Shown in pieces: positions 20,431 to 31,159 of a stretch of 64,000 nucleotides of DNA (position 1 is the first letter of the stretch; each line of letters starts with the position of its first letter). The notes below the pieces were generated by a model. It saw only the letters and a program-made list of their open reading frames with translations, was not told the origin of the DNA and did no database searches. The stretch is taken from assembly GCA_947561395.2 (NCBI GenBank), contig OX387188.1, positions 35,769,942 through 35,833,941 of the forward strand, read 5' to 3'. A program made the position numbers and the translations under genes. The stretch is from Buxus sempervirens (lineage: Eukaryota; Streptophyta; Magnoliopsida; Buxales; Buxaceae).

Positions 20431-22758
20431 TGTGAGACACGGGAAAAATCACCGGAGATGATCATCCCTCCGCCAACACACGGGCTCAACGCAAAATTGG
20501 GAGAGTCGCCACCATTCAGAATTTTGAGGTGAGAATGGACACCAAAAGAATTAAAAACAAGCAAAAAGAGATACAAAGTGCTAAAAGGCAAATTCTAGAG
20601 TAAAAATAACCCTACTTGAAAATCAAATCCAGAGATGGGTAAGGGGATTAGATTATGAACGGGAGAAGGTGTTAGGCACCCCCATTCACCCACACAAGGT
20701 GGTTGCCAAGTGTTTGTTCATGCTAAAAGAAAATAGGAAGCTTGCTAAAAATCATGAAAAGCCTTGAAAAAGGAACAAGTGTATGATATATTCACATGAA
20801 GATCCAAATGGATTTTAGATCTTCTCTTATGTCAATATCATTTCTGAAATGTCATAAAAGGATAAAAATCCAAGCAAAAGAATGTACAAAGCCAAGTTGA
20901 ATCAAATCCGGAAAGTTCGGTGAAAAGTAATGCCATTTGTCTTGAAATCACTTAAATCCAATTTTAAATCAAATCAAACCAAATCCATTTGAAAGATTAT
21001 GGTAAATAATAGTCTCATGCAAAATTTCAAGTAATTCCGGGTGAAAACCAAGGAGTTATGTTCCTTGTAAGGTTGCTGCCGGAGAAAATCAAAAGTAGCA
21101 AGTAGGCAACTTTGGAAAATCACCTAGAAAAATCCACTCCATAAAAACCCACGAAATTTGGTGTGATTGAAGTCTGTATGACCATATTTCAAAAGAAACT
21201 AGCCTCATACAAAAACTCATTCGGATGTGCCTTGGGTGGTCTCCCGAACAGGCCCCGAAGAGCACAGATTTACCCAGAAAAGTACTAATGAGCAGCTCTG
21301 AGTAAATCTGTTACCAATAATTCAAATGGAGTCAAAAATTATGAAACCAACTGGATTTAAAAATAGACTCATAAAGGAGTGCCCAGAAACAAAAATCATT
21401 CGAATCGGACTTAAAACGAACACATGGCGCTCCGTCGAAGTGACAAGTTCTGTATTTGAACCTGAACTGTCCAATCAACTTCAAGAGAGAGGTGTCAAAA
21501 ATCCGCTTGATAGAAATTAATAAAATTTGGTGGACATAAACTAGACAGCCTCACCTTTCCCATGGTTCTGGAATCACTCCAAAATTCATCCGGACGATGA
21601 AGTTATGAGTGTCCGAAGTCAGGGTACAGTTGCTGTCAAGTTAAGCCCTTTTTTGGAGAAAAACAACTCAAAACTGTGACAAAGTGTGTGTGATTCGTGC
21701 AAGATGAATCCAAATCTTTTAAAAACCATTTCAAAACATTCCAGAATTGATTGAGGTCATTTATTTCAGATTTATCACAATAAATGCAATAAACCCAAAA
21801 TATGAGCCTATCCCGCCAAAATAGTGCTATGTATGTGCAAGTGTGAAAAACCATATAAGAGCAATATAACAACATAGCATGCATACATATTCATCAAAAT
21901 AAGGTTCTAAGAACAGCCTAGGGTTCCGTTCCATTATCGTTTCCCTTTGTTCTCTCTCCTCGTTAAACACGATTCTTCAAGATAATCAAGGGTACTTTGA
22001 ATATGAAATGGTTTACAATCAATCAAAAGGCTTTATGCTACATAGGTTCTAGCACTAGGGTCAATCCCCAGTCTCGTTTCTCCTAGATCCCGCCTTCACG
22101 TTTTACGGTTAGGGGGAGTCTCGAGATACTTTGAGCCGGGGAAGGATTTTCACACACAAAGAAGGCCTTATTCTACAGAAAGGTAGAAGAAGAGATTTAG
22201 ATCTAGAAATATAAAGACAGAAATTAAAAAGAGGTTTGAGGCTTACCTGGGTTCTGGAGGCACTTCCGCAGCGGTTTCCCTCTTCTCTTGGAGTTCTTGG
22301 CGAGAATTCAAAACAAGAGTTAATGGCCATTTGCTTAAGGAGGAGCCTCCTATTTATAGGCAAATGCTAGGGTTAGGGTTGGTGAGATTGGTAGACACAA
22401 CATAATGTTTATAGCCCACCAACCTTAACCCTAAGGCTATTTCCGAGATTTCCCCTCATTTAATGAGGGATATGATGGTAAAAGTGAAAAGCTCTCGGAA
22501 AACCCTAATTTTGAGCAAAACTTATGTATCCGGTATATCAGGCCGGATACACAAGGGCCTTAAGGTATCCGGTATATCATACCGGATACACTAAGGATTT
22601 CTTGTATCCGGTATTGGTCACCGGATACATAGGAAAACACTTGTATCCGGCCTGAGTTGCCGGATACAGGTAAAAAACTCATTTTCTCCAATTTTTGTAC
22701 TGGCTTTCAAGGAGATAATGATTTTTGATGATTGTTTGTGCAATTTGGGGTGTCTACA
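20431..22758. mobile_element. Solo LTR (2328 bp) nested in the LINE, target duplication GTTAA
   Basis: Begins TGTGAGACAC and ends GTGTCTACA, a short inverted terminal match, and is flanked by GTTAA at 20426-20430 and 22759-22763. Removing the element and one GTTAA copy rejoins the LINE endonuclease frame exactly (GDFN then AMLNP). The interior has phrases seen near plant LTR elements (GGGAGAGTCGCCACC, GGTGTTAGGCACCC) but no gag-pol and no second LTR, so I read it as a solo LTR of a large, probably Gypsy-type element. Orientation is not resolved. Confidence 0.8.
22526..22667. repeat. Four 25-bp palindromes at exact 39-bp spacing
   Basis: Copies at 22526-22550, 22565-22589, 22604-22628 and 22643-22667 each have the form GTATCCGG, nine variable bases, CCGGATAC. 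The 8-bp arms are identical in all four, while the 9-bp centres and the 14-bp spacers vary. It lies near one end of the solo LTR. Confidence 0.95.
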
Positions 22759-23251
22759 GTTAAAGTCCCCCAAGAGCATGAACGGCATGTTTAAAGATCG
22801 AGCAGTGATTTCAATATGTTTCCATTGATCAGCTTGAATGGCCACCTTTGAGCTAGCATGCACAAAGATAATCGTCCAGGTCATCCCCCTGGATGAAACC
22901 TGAAATTCCACAAACCAAGTGTCCACAGAATTAATCTGGATGTCATAGCTATTCGACCATAACAGAAGGAAACCTTCTCTGCGATCATAAGAGGGAACAC
23001 AAAAATGATTAACAAAACCATTCATACGAGCCACTTTAAACGCTAAATTGCTTTTGGCAAAAGTCTCAGATAAGAGAATTAAATCCGGTTTATTCTTCAA
23101 AATCTGGTCTTTAAGATGAGATTGCGTAAGGGGTTGACCAAGCCCATGACAGTTCCACAAGAGAAACTTCATAAGCACAAGCGCTCCAAAGACCACTTCG
23201 GAGGGAAGGGTAGATATGGAGCAGAATCTTCCAACAGCATCCTCTTCTTCT

Positions 23252-23285
23252 TTGAATAGTCACCAATTAGTTGGTGACTATTCAA
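23252..23285. repeat. Perfect 15-bp inverted repeat at the LINE 5' junction
   Basis: TTGAATAGTCACCAA, a TTAG loop, then the exact reverse complement. The paralogous site near 56615-56650 (GACCAATTAGCTGGTGGC) is only partly palindromic, so the left arm was perfected or extended at this copy, right where LINE sequence stops. Confidence 0.85.
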
Positions 23286-23501
23286 CATTCACATTCAATA
23301 TATGAAGCAAGGGGAACACTATACTAAATGGAGTCTTAGGTAAGACTTCATAAGAAGTCGAGTCATAAGAAGTCGAGTCAACCTCAGAAACATTGTTTAA
23401 TTTGCTCCCTCCAACTTCAATACTCAATCACTCATTTGCTTATCCTTTCCCCTTTAGCATCGTCTTCGTTGTTTGTTCCTCCATCAGCCTTTGCAACCCA
23501 A

Positions 23502-25984
23502 ATGAATAACATAAAATTGTTCCTGTTACCCTTTTCTCTTTTGATAAATATAGCCACCTTTATTGTCTTCTTTCTACCAGAATTATCTCTGTGTGCTGAC
23601 AAGCATTTCAGCAACTGCTACCCAATTAGCTGCGGGAGTGGCCCAAACATAAGCTATCCTTTCTGGGTGTCTGGTAGGCAAGAACCCTATTGTGGTTTTC
23701 CGGGATTTTCAGTCTTCTGCAGGAACAGAGAACCAATCTTCAATATGTCTGGTAATGACTACATCATTCAGAAAATCTTCGACAAAAACCATTCTGTCTT
23801 GGTTGCCAACACCCGAGCATCAGACCAAAAGTGTCCCCTTACTGTTCAAAATCTTACCCTCCCTGGTACCCTTTTTGAATTTGGCCCTGCCCATGTCAAT
23901 CTTTTCCTCTTCTTAGATTGCACCGCACACCTTCCTACTGAAATTTTAAGCCATCGTATCGACTGTATCACTGGTGATCCCACCCGTCTTTCTTTAGCCT
24001 TCTTTAGTAATGATCCCATCTTGAAGAAGAACTCAAGCGTTTTGAGAGATTGTGGAACTTCATTGGTTGCACCTGTTGACCAATATGGAGATGTGAGTGA
24101 AGCAACAGTTGATATGAATTCCACAGAACTGTTGAGAAAAGGATTTCTTCTGAAATGGAAAGCCAGCAACTGTAGTGAGTGTGAAGAAAGCGGTGGACGT
24201 TGTGGCTTTAACTTAGAGACATACAAATTCGCTTGTTTCTGTCCTGATCGACCGCATCTCAGGAGTTGTAGAAGTACTACTACTAGTAAGGCCTTCCGAG
24301 ACCTCCTTTACCCTTTCACATTTCTTTCTTTATGTTTTCATGATTAGTTGGTTTTAGACTTGGAGAAATTTAATTGTATAAGATGTCTGTTTTTCCTATT
24401 GGATTTTCCTTTCCTTTTATCGTTTTCAGATGTTATAAGATATTACTTTGAATTCTAAATTGGAAATTAGAATCTCAAAAAAATATATATTAAAAGTGGG
24501 AAATTAGAAGATCAGAGACTCACATATGTAATTTTGATGCAGTTTTTTCATGTGTTTTTCACAATCTTAGTACTGGAGGTAGGAATTACGGAAACTTAAT
24601 TATCTTTCGAGAACCTGAGTGCCTCTGGTTCTTGCAGAGGCCTGAGTAAATGAAATAATTGGAACAAGGGAGTACACAGATCATTTAAAGGAGTAGTTAA
24701 TGTGAAGGAACGAAGATCTGTTTTGGATAAAAAAAATACAAAGCCTGATTTGGTTTTCACACACAAAAAATAGCACGTATTCTCATTTATATATATTGTT
24801 ATAAGTGATAAGATTTAACTAATAAGAGTTACGAGAGATTAGTACAAGTGATTTTTGAAACCACGAGTTGAATCTGTAACTTTATATACTCTAAGTCCAA
24901 TCTTCAATTGAACAAGACCTCACCTGCATGTTGTCTGGGGTCGAACATGATTTACAAGCCTGTTTTTATTTTTATTTTTTTCTTTTAATTCTCCGCATCT
25001 GGACAGTAACTCTTCATGTACCCTACTTGTGACAATAATGGCACTCAATCTTGTCTAATTCTTTCTGAGACGGGAATTTTGATCTGGAAACTTTGTTCAG
25101 ACTGTTACTAGCCTCCAATTCTTCAGCTTCGATCTTGACTCCGTGCTCCAGATACCTTACTTTCTCAACGCCCTTAGAGTATAGGGATGAATTAACATCC
25201 TCCATTGAAATAATATCCCTCCCATAGAGCATAGTAGTCATGAAATGCTCGTAAGAGTTGGATAGATAACATAACAAAATCATTTCTTGGTCCCCATCTT
25301 AAATTTTAACGTCAATATTTTTCAGATCCATGATAACTTATAAACATCAGTATGATCCTTAAGGGCCCGATTGGTTCGCGGAATCAGGGGTTGGAATTGG
25401 GGTAAGAATTTTTGATTGGTTAAATATTTGGAATTTGGAATTGGAATTAAGGCCCAATTCCACAGAATTAGCTTATACGCTATTTTTGAAGTTACCTAAT
25501 TCCCTACTAAATCGAAAGAATTGGGGATACGAGATAGAGAATTAGAAGCACGATATATGCTCGACAAATAGAGCTGGGAAAATGCAACCCGACCCGACCC
25601 GAGTTAAATGGGTCAACCCGACTATGACCCGGCAACCCAACGAGTAACCCGATTAAAAAAAAAAAAAAGACAAAAGTGGCTTGTCCCGACCCGATTAACC
25701 CCCAACCCGACCCAAACACGGTACAGCCCGATCCAATTAACCCTAAACCCTATTTTAATCATATTTTTTGAAAAATAAAAAAATAATAATTAACGGGTTG
25801 GCGGGTTGGGGGTTTTCCAACCCGCCTTAATTTAGTTTAACCCTAACTCGACCCAATTAAACCCCAACCCGATTATGACCCAACCTAACCCGACCCTTTG
25901 CCAACTCTACCGATAAAGAAGCTACCAAATCTCATTATCTTCTTCCTCACTGGTGTTGCAGGGACTAGTACGTATCTTCTCCCT

Positions 25985-26020
<36 letters not shown>

Positions 26021-29000
26021 CATCTCTCTATCTCCCTTGTTTCCTCTCTCTCCTTCTATATTTCTCTCTCTTCTGTTTCCACTTGCTTTGACCTATCGAG
26101 TTGATCATAATCCTCTGGTTATACATGGAGGACCTGATTAAGACAAAAATATTATTAAAACCCAGTATTGTTGTTTTGGTTTTGGTTGCAGAGAATGGAT
26201 TATTGGAATTCATATGTCATGATAATCAGTCATTGGTGTTATTATTAACATGGGAATGATATAAATCAATTCTTCATAAGTTCATCCAATCAGTGGAATT
26301 GGATTTTAAATCAATTCTTCATGGAATTGTAATTCCAAATTTCAATTCTCTTGCCATCCAATCACAATAATTTCAATTCTACCCAATTCCAATTCTTGAT
26401 GAATTAGAATTGGAATTAAAATTCTTAATTAGAATTGGAATTATAATTCTTAATTCCAATTCTAATTCATTGAACCAATCGGGGCCTAATGGTATTACCT
26501 TCCTTTATCTATAAAATATAAAGCCTTTGCTTCACATACAAGTGGTTACAGAGAAGGATTTTGTGATATAAAGGCACTCCAACTTGAGTGACAATGTTAC
26601 TACTGACAGTTTATTGACAATCTTAGGTAGGACTTCATTTGCCAAGCACAGTTGAAACACACTGAGAGCCTTAGCAACAAGCTCTTCCTTCTCATTTTTT
26701 ATGATAAAATCAAATAATTTCTCCTTGCCCTTCTAAGCTCTATGTAGGTTTTGTAGTGTTAACAAAGCATGCATCTTTAGTTACCATGAACTGAAGTTTT
26801 TTTGCCCATCAAATTTCTTAACTTTGTATTGAGTAATTGTCACATCACAAAATCTAGAGGCTCTGATACCAGATTGTAGGGGGAATCACGAACAAGATGA
26901 CAAGACAAAAAAGGAAATAAGAAAAACAATCAGACACAAATGGTGCTGGAGCTTAATGTGGATAGTAGTTCTATGGGAGATACAAGTGTGTCAGGCATTG
27001 GTGGGATCCTTAGGGAACACTTGGGTCAAACTATCTTCCTTTTTAGTGGTCCAATTGGGGGTGATGCTCTTAGGGCAAAGCTCGTAGCAGTTATCATGGG
27101 TTTGTCCTTGGAAAGGAGTAAGGGCTACCACCATTTTATAGTTGAAAGCAAAGTTTACAATTTCGGCGGCACGCCGCGGCGTGCTGCCGAAATTTCGGTT
27201 TTTGGACCCCCGGCGATGCGTTTCGCCAGGGGAAATCGCTGGGGGCGCATCGTTGGTGACTTGACCGAAATTTCGACGATTTGTCACCAAAACAAGGCAA
27301 CGTGCTGAGCGAAACGGAACGAAACGGGCGAAACGTAAAAAAATGTATTTTTTATTGGCGAATCGGACCGGCGTGCTGACGAAATTTCCCTAAAATCAGA
27401 AAAACCCAATTTTTGCTTATTTTTTGTTTTTTTTTATTTTCCGCCGTTTCGGCGGCATGCCGCTGAAATTTCGTTTTGGCCAATGGGCGGCGCGCCCACT
27501 GGCACCGAAATTGCAAACCTTGGTTGAAAGAGATTCTGCAACGATGTTTAGCTAGATGACAAAGAAGACGCAAGGCTCATGGAAGATGAGATATATATGT
27601 AATCAAAAAGGCACGATCCCTAGCTTCTTCATTGAACTTCTCGTTCAATCATATTCTTAGATCGGGAAATGAGTAGCTGATTTCTTGGCAAAAGCATGAG
27701 TTAATAGATCTGGTCTTTTTGTTGTTTCCCATGTTGATGATGCTGTGGGTGTAGGGTAATTATTATGGGCGAGGTATTGGGAGGGGGCCACTTGAATGTG
27801 GTTGTACTATGTTTTTTTTCTTTTGGGTTAGGCTCTTCGGAGTATGATCTTGTACATTTTTTATCCTTATTTTATATCAGATCTTCATTAATCATCAAAA
27901 AGAAAAAGAAAAAAATCAATCACAAACATGGTACTTATATCCAGTGCTTTCCGTTTGCTCCAAGACCCCATAGCGATATGTTTTGCAAGGTAAAAATCAT
28001 CAAATTGCATTTGTGGCAATTTTTGGCTGCATGCTAGCGAAACACAGCGGCATATCGAGCAAAAACATTGAGGCGCACGTGTGTGCGGGGGGGCCTGGGG
28101 GGGAACACAAAATATTTTTGGGACAGCACAAGGCGAAATTTCGCTTGATTTGGGTAAAATTTCCCCAAATCTAAAATATAAAAAAAAAAAAAAAACACAC
28201 ACACAACTGTTTGTATAATAAAATGTCAAAAATGAAATGTGTTTGTGTAATTGATTCAGAAAAAATTCTCACTTGTTTAGCGTGAATGATGATGCCAACA
28301 TTGTGCATATATAAAAAGCAAAATTTTCAGCTAACAAATTGTGGCATTTCATGATTGTTGTTTCAGATAGGAGAAATCTTACCATGAAGCTTTTAACAGG
28401 TATGAAACTCTTCAAATTGAATTCATGTTTAGTCATTTCTTGGAAATTTAAAAATAGCCACTCAACATTCCCTACACGTAGTTTATAGAAATAATAGATA
28501 CGCTCTAGTTCCTCCATCACCACATGGCTCATCTAACCTTTCTTTTTTTTTTTTGTAAATTCAGGCTTTCTTCCTGCTGGATTTCTACTTGTGGTCACTA
28601 CAGTCCTAATCTGCTGGTTTATCAGGAAAAATTCATCAGAAAAAGTAGTAATCCTTGGGAAGAAGGGAATGAAGAATGGAGATGTGGAGGCCTTTCTAAG
28701 GAATCATGGATCTTTAGCTCAAAAAAGATACAGATATTCAGCTGTAAAGAAAATGATCAATTCCTTCAAAGACAAATTAGGTCAAGGAGGCTATGGTGGT
28801 GTGTACAAAGGAAAGCTAATCGATGGCCGCCTTGTGGCAGTTAAGGTCTTGAGTGAATCCAAAGGCAATGGAGAAGAATTCATAAATGAGTTAGCAAGCA
28901 TTAGCAGGACTTCCCATGTTAATGTTGTCAATCTCTTAGGTTTCTGCTTTGAGGGGTCTAAAAGAGCTCTCATCTATGAGTTCATGCCTAATGGATCTCT

Positions 29001-29676
29001 TGAAAAGATAATATATGATGAACAATCTATGAAGAACCGTCGATTGGGATGGGAAAAACTGCACCAAATTACAGTTGGCATTGCTCGAGGACTCGAGTAC
29101 TTGCACCGCGGTTGCAACACTCGCATTTTGCATTTTGACATAAAGCCTCATAACATACTTCTAGATGAGGACTTCTGCCCAAAGATTTCTGATTTTGGCC
29201 TTGCTAAACTATGCAATAGAAAAGAGAGTATTATATCTATGTTGGGTGCAAGAGGTACTCCAGGATATATCGCCCCAGAAGTGTTCTCTAGAAACTTCGG
29301 TGGAGTCTCACACAAATCTGATGTCTACAGTTATGGAATGATGGTTTTGGAAATGGTTGGGGGAAGAAAGAACATTAATGTAGGTGTTGATAAGATCAGT
29401 GAAATATATTTTCCACATTGGATCTACATGAATTTTCAACACTCTGGACATCTAGGATTGCATGGAATTTTCAACGAAGAGGATGACAAAATGGCAAGGA
29501 AGATGGTTTTAGTGGGTTTGTGGTGCATACAAAATAATCCATCGGATCGGCCATCGATTAGCAAGGTGCTGGAGATGCTGGAAGGAAGTCTTGAATGCAT
29601 AGAAGTGCCACCCAAGCCTTTCTTGTCCTCTCCTTCAAGGTCACTAGCAGGTTCTCCCGCCAGATCAACATCATAA
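23502..29676 (+). CDS. LRK10L: LRK10L-type receptor-like kinase, complete (642 aa)
   Basis: Plasma-membrane receptor-like kinase, subtype 2. Exons: 23502-24285, 28367-28399, 28565-29676; both introns are phase 1 (donors GTAAGG, GTATGA; acceptors TTTCAG, ATTCAG). ATG at 23502 is chosen because MNNIKLFLLPFSLLINIATF gives a signal peptide and the paralogue at 56847 starts likewise. Ectodomain: GUB_WAK_bind (SCGSGPNISYPFWVSG, EPYCGFPGFSVFC), then WAK_assoc ending CSECEESGGRCGFN and FACFCPDRPH. The small exon gives RRNLTMKLLTG. The last exon has the membrane helix (GFLLVVTTVLICWFI), P-loop [16 protein letters not shown] lysine, [11 protein letters not shown] (non-RD), SDFGLAKL and APEVF. No break is seen. 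Intron 1 is 4.1 kb and full of transposons. Family knowledge: LRK10L kinases act in defence, drought and ABA responses; the ligand is unknown. A LINE ends about 250 bp upstream of the ATG. Confidence 0.9.
25569..25909. mobile_element. hAT-type MITE nested in the PIF/Harbinger element
   Basis: Terminal repeats TAGAGCTGGGAAAATG and, inverted, TAGAGTTGGCAAAGGG. Flanking 8-bp duplications TCGACAAA (25561-25568) and CCGATAAA (25910-25917) match in 6 of 8. The interior is made of ACCCGACCCG-type repeats in both orientations. Confidence 0.7.
25987..26017 (+). repeat. CT microsatellite
   Basis: About 15 uninterrupted CT units in the PIF/Harbinger element, followed by looser CTCT-rich sequence to about 26070. 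It generates a Leu/Ser-repeat frame that is not a gene. Confidence 0.9.
26930..27912 (+). mobile_element. 3' end of a truncated LINE in intron 1
   Basis: On the + strand, an RNase H segment (VSGIGGILREHLGQTIFLFS, DALRAKLVAVIMGLSLERSK, YHHFIVES) is followed after an insertion by remnants of the RNase H end (NEVADFLAKA-like) and an A-rich tail after CTTCATTAATCATC. The same remnant is at 59140-59755 in the paralogue, so it predates the duplication. It is interrupted here by the MITE at 27149. Confidence 0.7.
27149..27522. mobile_element. MITE (Mutator- or hAT-like) with GTTGAAAG target duplication
   Basis: Ends CAAAGTTTACAATTTCGG and, inverted, CAAGGTTTGCAATTTCGG. An exact 8-bp duplication GTTGAAAG flanks it (27141-27148, 27523-27530), or 9 bp with one mismatch. 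The paralogous site at about 59357 is empty. The interior is GAAATTTCG/CGAAATTTC-rich with inverted GGCACGCCG motifs. The element at 46743 looks like the same family. Confidence 0.75.
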
Positions 29677-31159
29677 AGAGAATAAAGAACATGTTAAGAA
29701 TCATTGTAATGCAAGATCAATAATGTCAACTCCATTAGTATTGTTCTAGGAAGAGATACATACCATGGTAAAATGTCTATTGTGTATGAACTAGTACACG
29801 GTGGGTAATCTCAAGAACTAGATCCTACTGCAAGCGAAGAACGTAATATCAGGCTTGGAATTATTAAGCCACAAAAAAATTATTGTCTACAGTTACATAC
29901 CTGAATTCAAAAGGACGGATGGAATTCTTGCATTCTTGTGATAAAAGTTGTTGAACCTAATACAATTACATAAATATCATAATGAATAAAAATGATTATT
30001 ATTCAATTTTGATTACAAAATTTGCATTTAATATTGTATGAGATTCCTGATCATGAAAATCTTCCTCATTTTCAGTTACATTTGTGCTATGAAAGAAACT
30101 CGTGTTGAGGCTTTCTAGTCTCATGTGTGAGATTGCAGTTTTCAGGTAGGAGATTGGAATAACTATACTGTGATCGAGATCATTTCCGTCACCTATCGCG
30201 TTCTGTCATTGAATCAAATCAACCGGAGTCTGGTAATAGATCGAGTTGACTTGTGGAACGACCCTTGTACGGAGAATTATATTAATACCATCATGAATCA
30301 GAGCCTCTTCTCCCACTCATCCAATATTGGCAAGGTGGCTTTGATCTACAATTGCAGCTCCTTGAACTCAACCATTCAAATTCCGGGCGTATCGCTTAAT
30401 TAAGAACAGATTTAGCCATCTCACCGGGAATGATGAGTGCAGGGATTCTTACTTCGTGTACGACGAGTACATCTCCAGCTTTAGAGAACTTGTAGATGGG
30501 GTATGCCAGAAGAAACTGAAAAAACTTTCGTCACAGCAGTCCAATGCAAATTTAAGAATTAAGGGTAGAAGTTGATCAAACTGCAGATTAAGCAACATGA
30601 TAGAAAAATCCTTCCGAGTACCGTTGGCGCACGGATGGAAATCTTCTACACCGAAATTGCGAGTGCACACATGATTGGCCATAATGGTTGAGAACTTCAT
30701 CCCTGAAATTGCACACAATCATCGAACTTTGTGACTTGTGAGGAAAAGAGAATATCGATTTGGAGTCTGTGGGAATCAGAGACAAGAAGTCTCTGCTCTT
30801 ACCCACAAAAAAGATAAATAAATAGGACATAGAAGTCGCTGCTTCCACAATACTACTATTGGTAGCAGTTTCTTATGACAATTCAACTGAGAGCCGCCTT
30901 AGTCTAGACTCTAGTCTGTGGTCAAGAAAAGATTAGTGACCATTTACGCGTATTAGGATGTGCTTGCTGACGTTAGGGCCAGCTGCTAATACAATCTTAA
31001 AATACGAATTGAGGTGGTGTTAAAAGGGACATTTTACTAAACATTGAAGAGATAAAGAATGACCTGAAGACTACAATTATTAATATCTTTTGCTATTAAT
31101 TAGTGCAGCCAAGCTTTCTCTTGGAAAGTAAAACGCAGAGAGCAAAAGAAGATGGTATC
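29677..31159. other. 3' flank of the kinase gene, ectodomain relic and flank
   Basis: The 3' flank to about 30140 matches 47744-48100 and 61520-61780 (shared CATGTTAAGAATCATT and CAGTTACATACCTG blocks). It is followed by the ectodomain fragment at 30146. After about 30520, noncoding DNA matches 37735-37900, the upstream region of the gene at 38281, up to the solo LTR. Confidence 0.55.
30146..30520 (+). pseudogene. LRK10L ectodomain fragment
   Basis: Encodes YTVIEIISVTYRVLSLNQIN, RSLVIDRVDLWNDPCTENYI and ALIYNCSSLNSTIQIPGVSL, the middle of the ectodomain of subtype 1. A stop and frameshifts follow, and it ends after CQKK. There is no signal peptide, no GUB_WAK_bind start, no Cys-rich end and no splice donor. 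A sister fragment with the same borders lies at 48100-48490, also just downstream of a subtype 2 kinase, so the fragment was duplicated with that kinase. Confidence 0.8.

Larger units (their letters stand above)
16697..23172 (-). pseudogene. LINE ORF2 (endonuclease, reverse transcriptase, RNase H), inactive
   Basis: The frame starts with MKFLLWNCHGLG and reaches LLGDFN at 22764, an endonuclease active-site motif. A 2.3 kb LTR interrupts here, and the frame resumes at 20425 with AMLNPFEKLGG. The endonuclease continues to SDHNPLLLD. The reverse transcriptase shows FRPISLCNFVYKIIAKLL, LNFSKAYDRMNWDFLE, GDPLSPYLFILCQ and the catalytic YADD. Downstream are WKLSCSQQIKLFLWKCLCDG and CVFCKDFRESLEHLLLDCPF (zinc-binding region) and an RNase H domain (INFDGAFRKS, EAEAVRLALQC, REGNKVADLLANHAL). 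A frameshift near 18490 and a TGA near 16914 break it, so it is immobile on its own. Confidence 0.85.
16658..23255 (-). mobile_element. 5'-truncated L1-type LINE, split by a nested LTR
   Basis: Minus-strand non-LTR retrotransposon. Its poly(A) tail is the T-run at about 16660-16676. Order from its 5' side: apurinic endonuclease, reverse transcriptase, zinc-binding region, RNase H. There is no ORF1, so it is 5'-truncated. It sits in DNA that is continuous in the paralogue near 56610 (GTGATGACCAATTAGC), with flanking GTCATGCCAA on the left and GTCACCAA on the right as probable decayed target duplications. The ends are good to about 10 bp. It separates the gene at 23502 from its original upstream DNA. 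Confidence 0.85.
25363..26486. mobile_element. Non-autonomous PIF/Harbinger element, TSD TAA (1124 bp)
   Basis: Ends are GGGCCCGATTGGTTC and, on the other strand, GGCCCCGATTGGTTC (14 of 15 match). TAA flanks both sides (25360-25362, 26487-26489). The paralogous intron at about 58697 is the empty site (GATCCTTAATGGTATT). No transposase is seen. Subterminal DNA is rich in GGAATT/AATTCC repeats. It carries a nested hAT MITE and a CT microsatellite. Confidence 0.88.
25023..26871 (-). mobile_element. Copia retrotransposon relic in intron 1 (gag and primer-binding site)
   Basis: On the minus strand, TGGTATCAGAGCC (26859-26871) is the initiator-Met tRNA primer-binding site usual in plant copia elements. 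Decayed gag follows (KFDGQKNF, EELVAKALSVFQLCLANE, then MILLCYLSNSYEHFMTTMLY) and ends at a zinc-knuckle start, CHYCHK, at 25023. Many stops. The same relic lies at 58370-59081 in the intron of the paralogue, so it predates the duplication. It is interrupted here by the PIF/Harbinger element at 25363. Confidence 0.75.

Noticed and set aside
22526..22667. CRISPR-like array (25-bp repeats, 14-bp spacers)
   Set aside because: Only the arms are conserved, spacers are too short, and it sits in a plant LTR; it is a palindrome tandem array.
25898..26141. Two frames with Leu-Ser repeats
   Set aside because: Products of the CT microsatellite in the PIF/Harbinger element.
28185..28205. A-rich/CA tract in intron 1 as a functional site
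   Set aside because: Simple low-complexity DNA; the paralogous intron has a different A-run.
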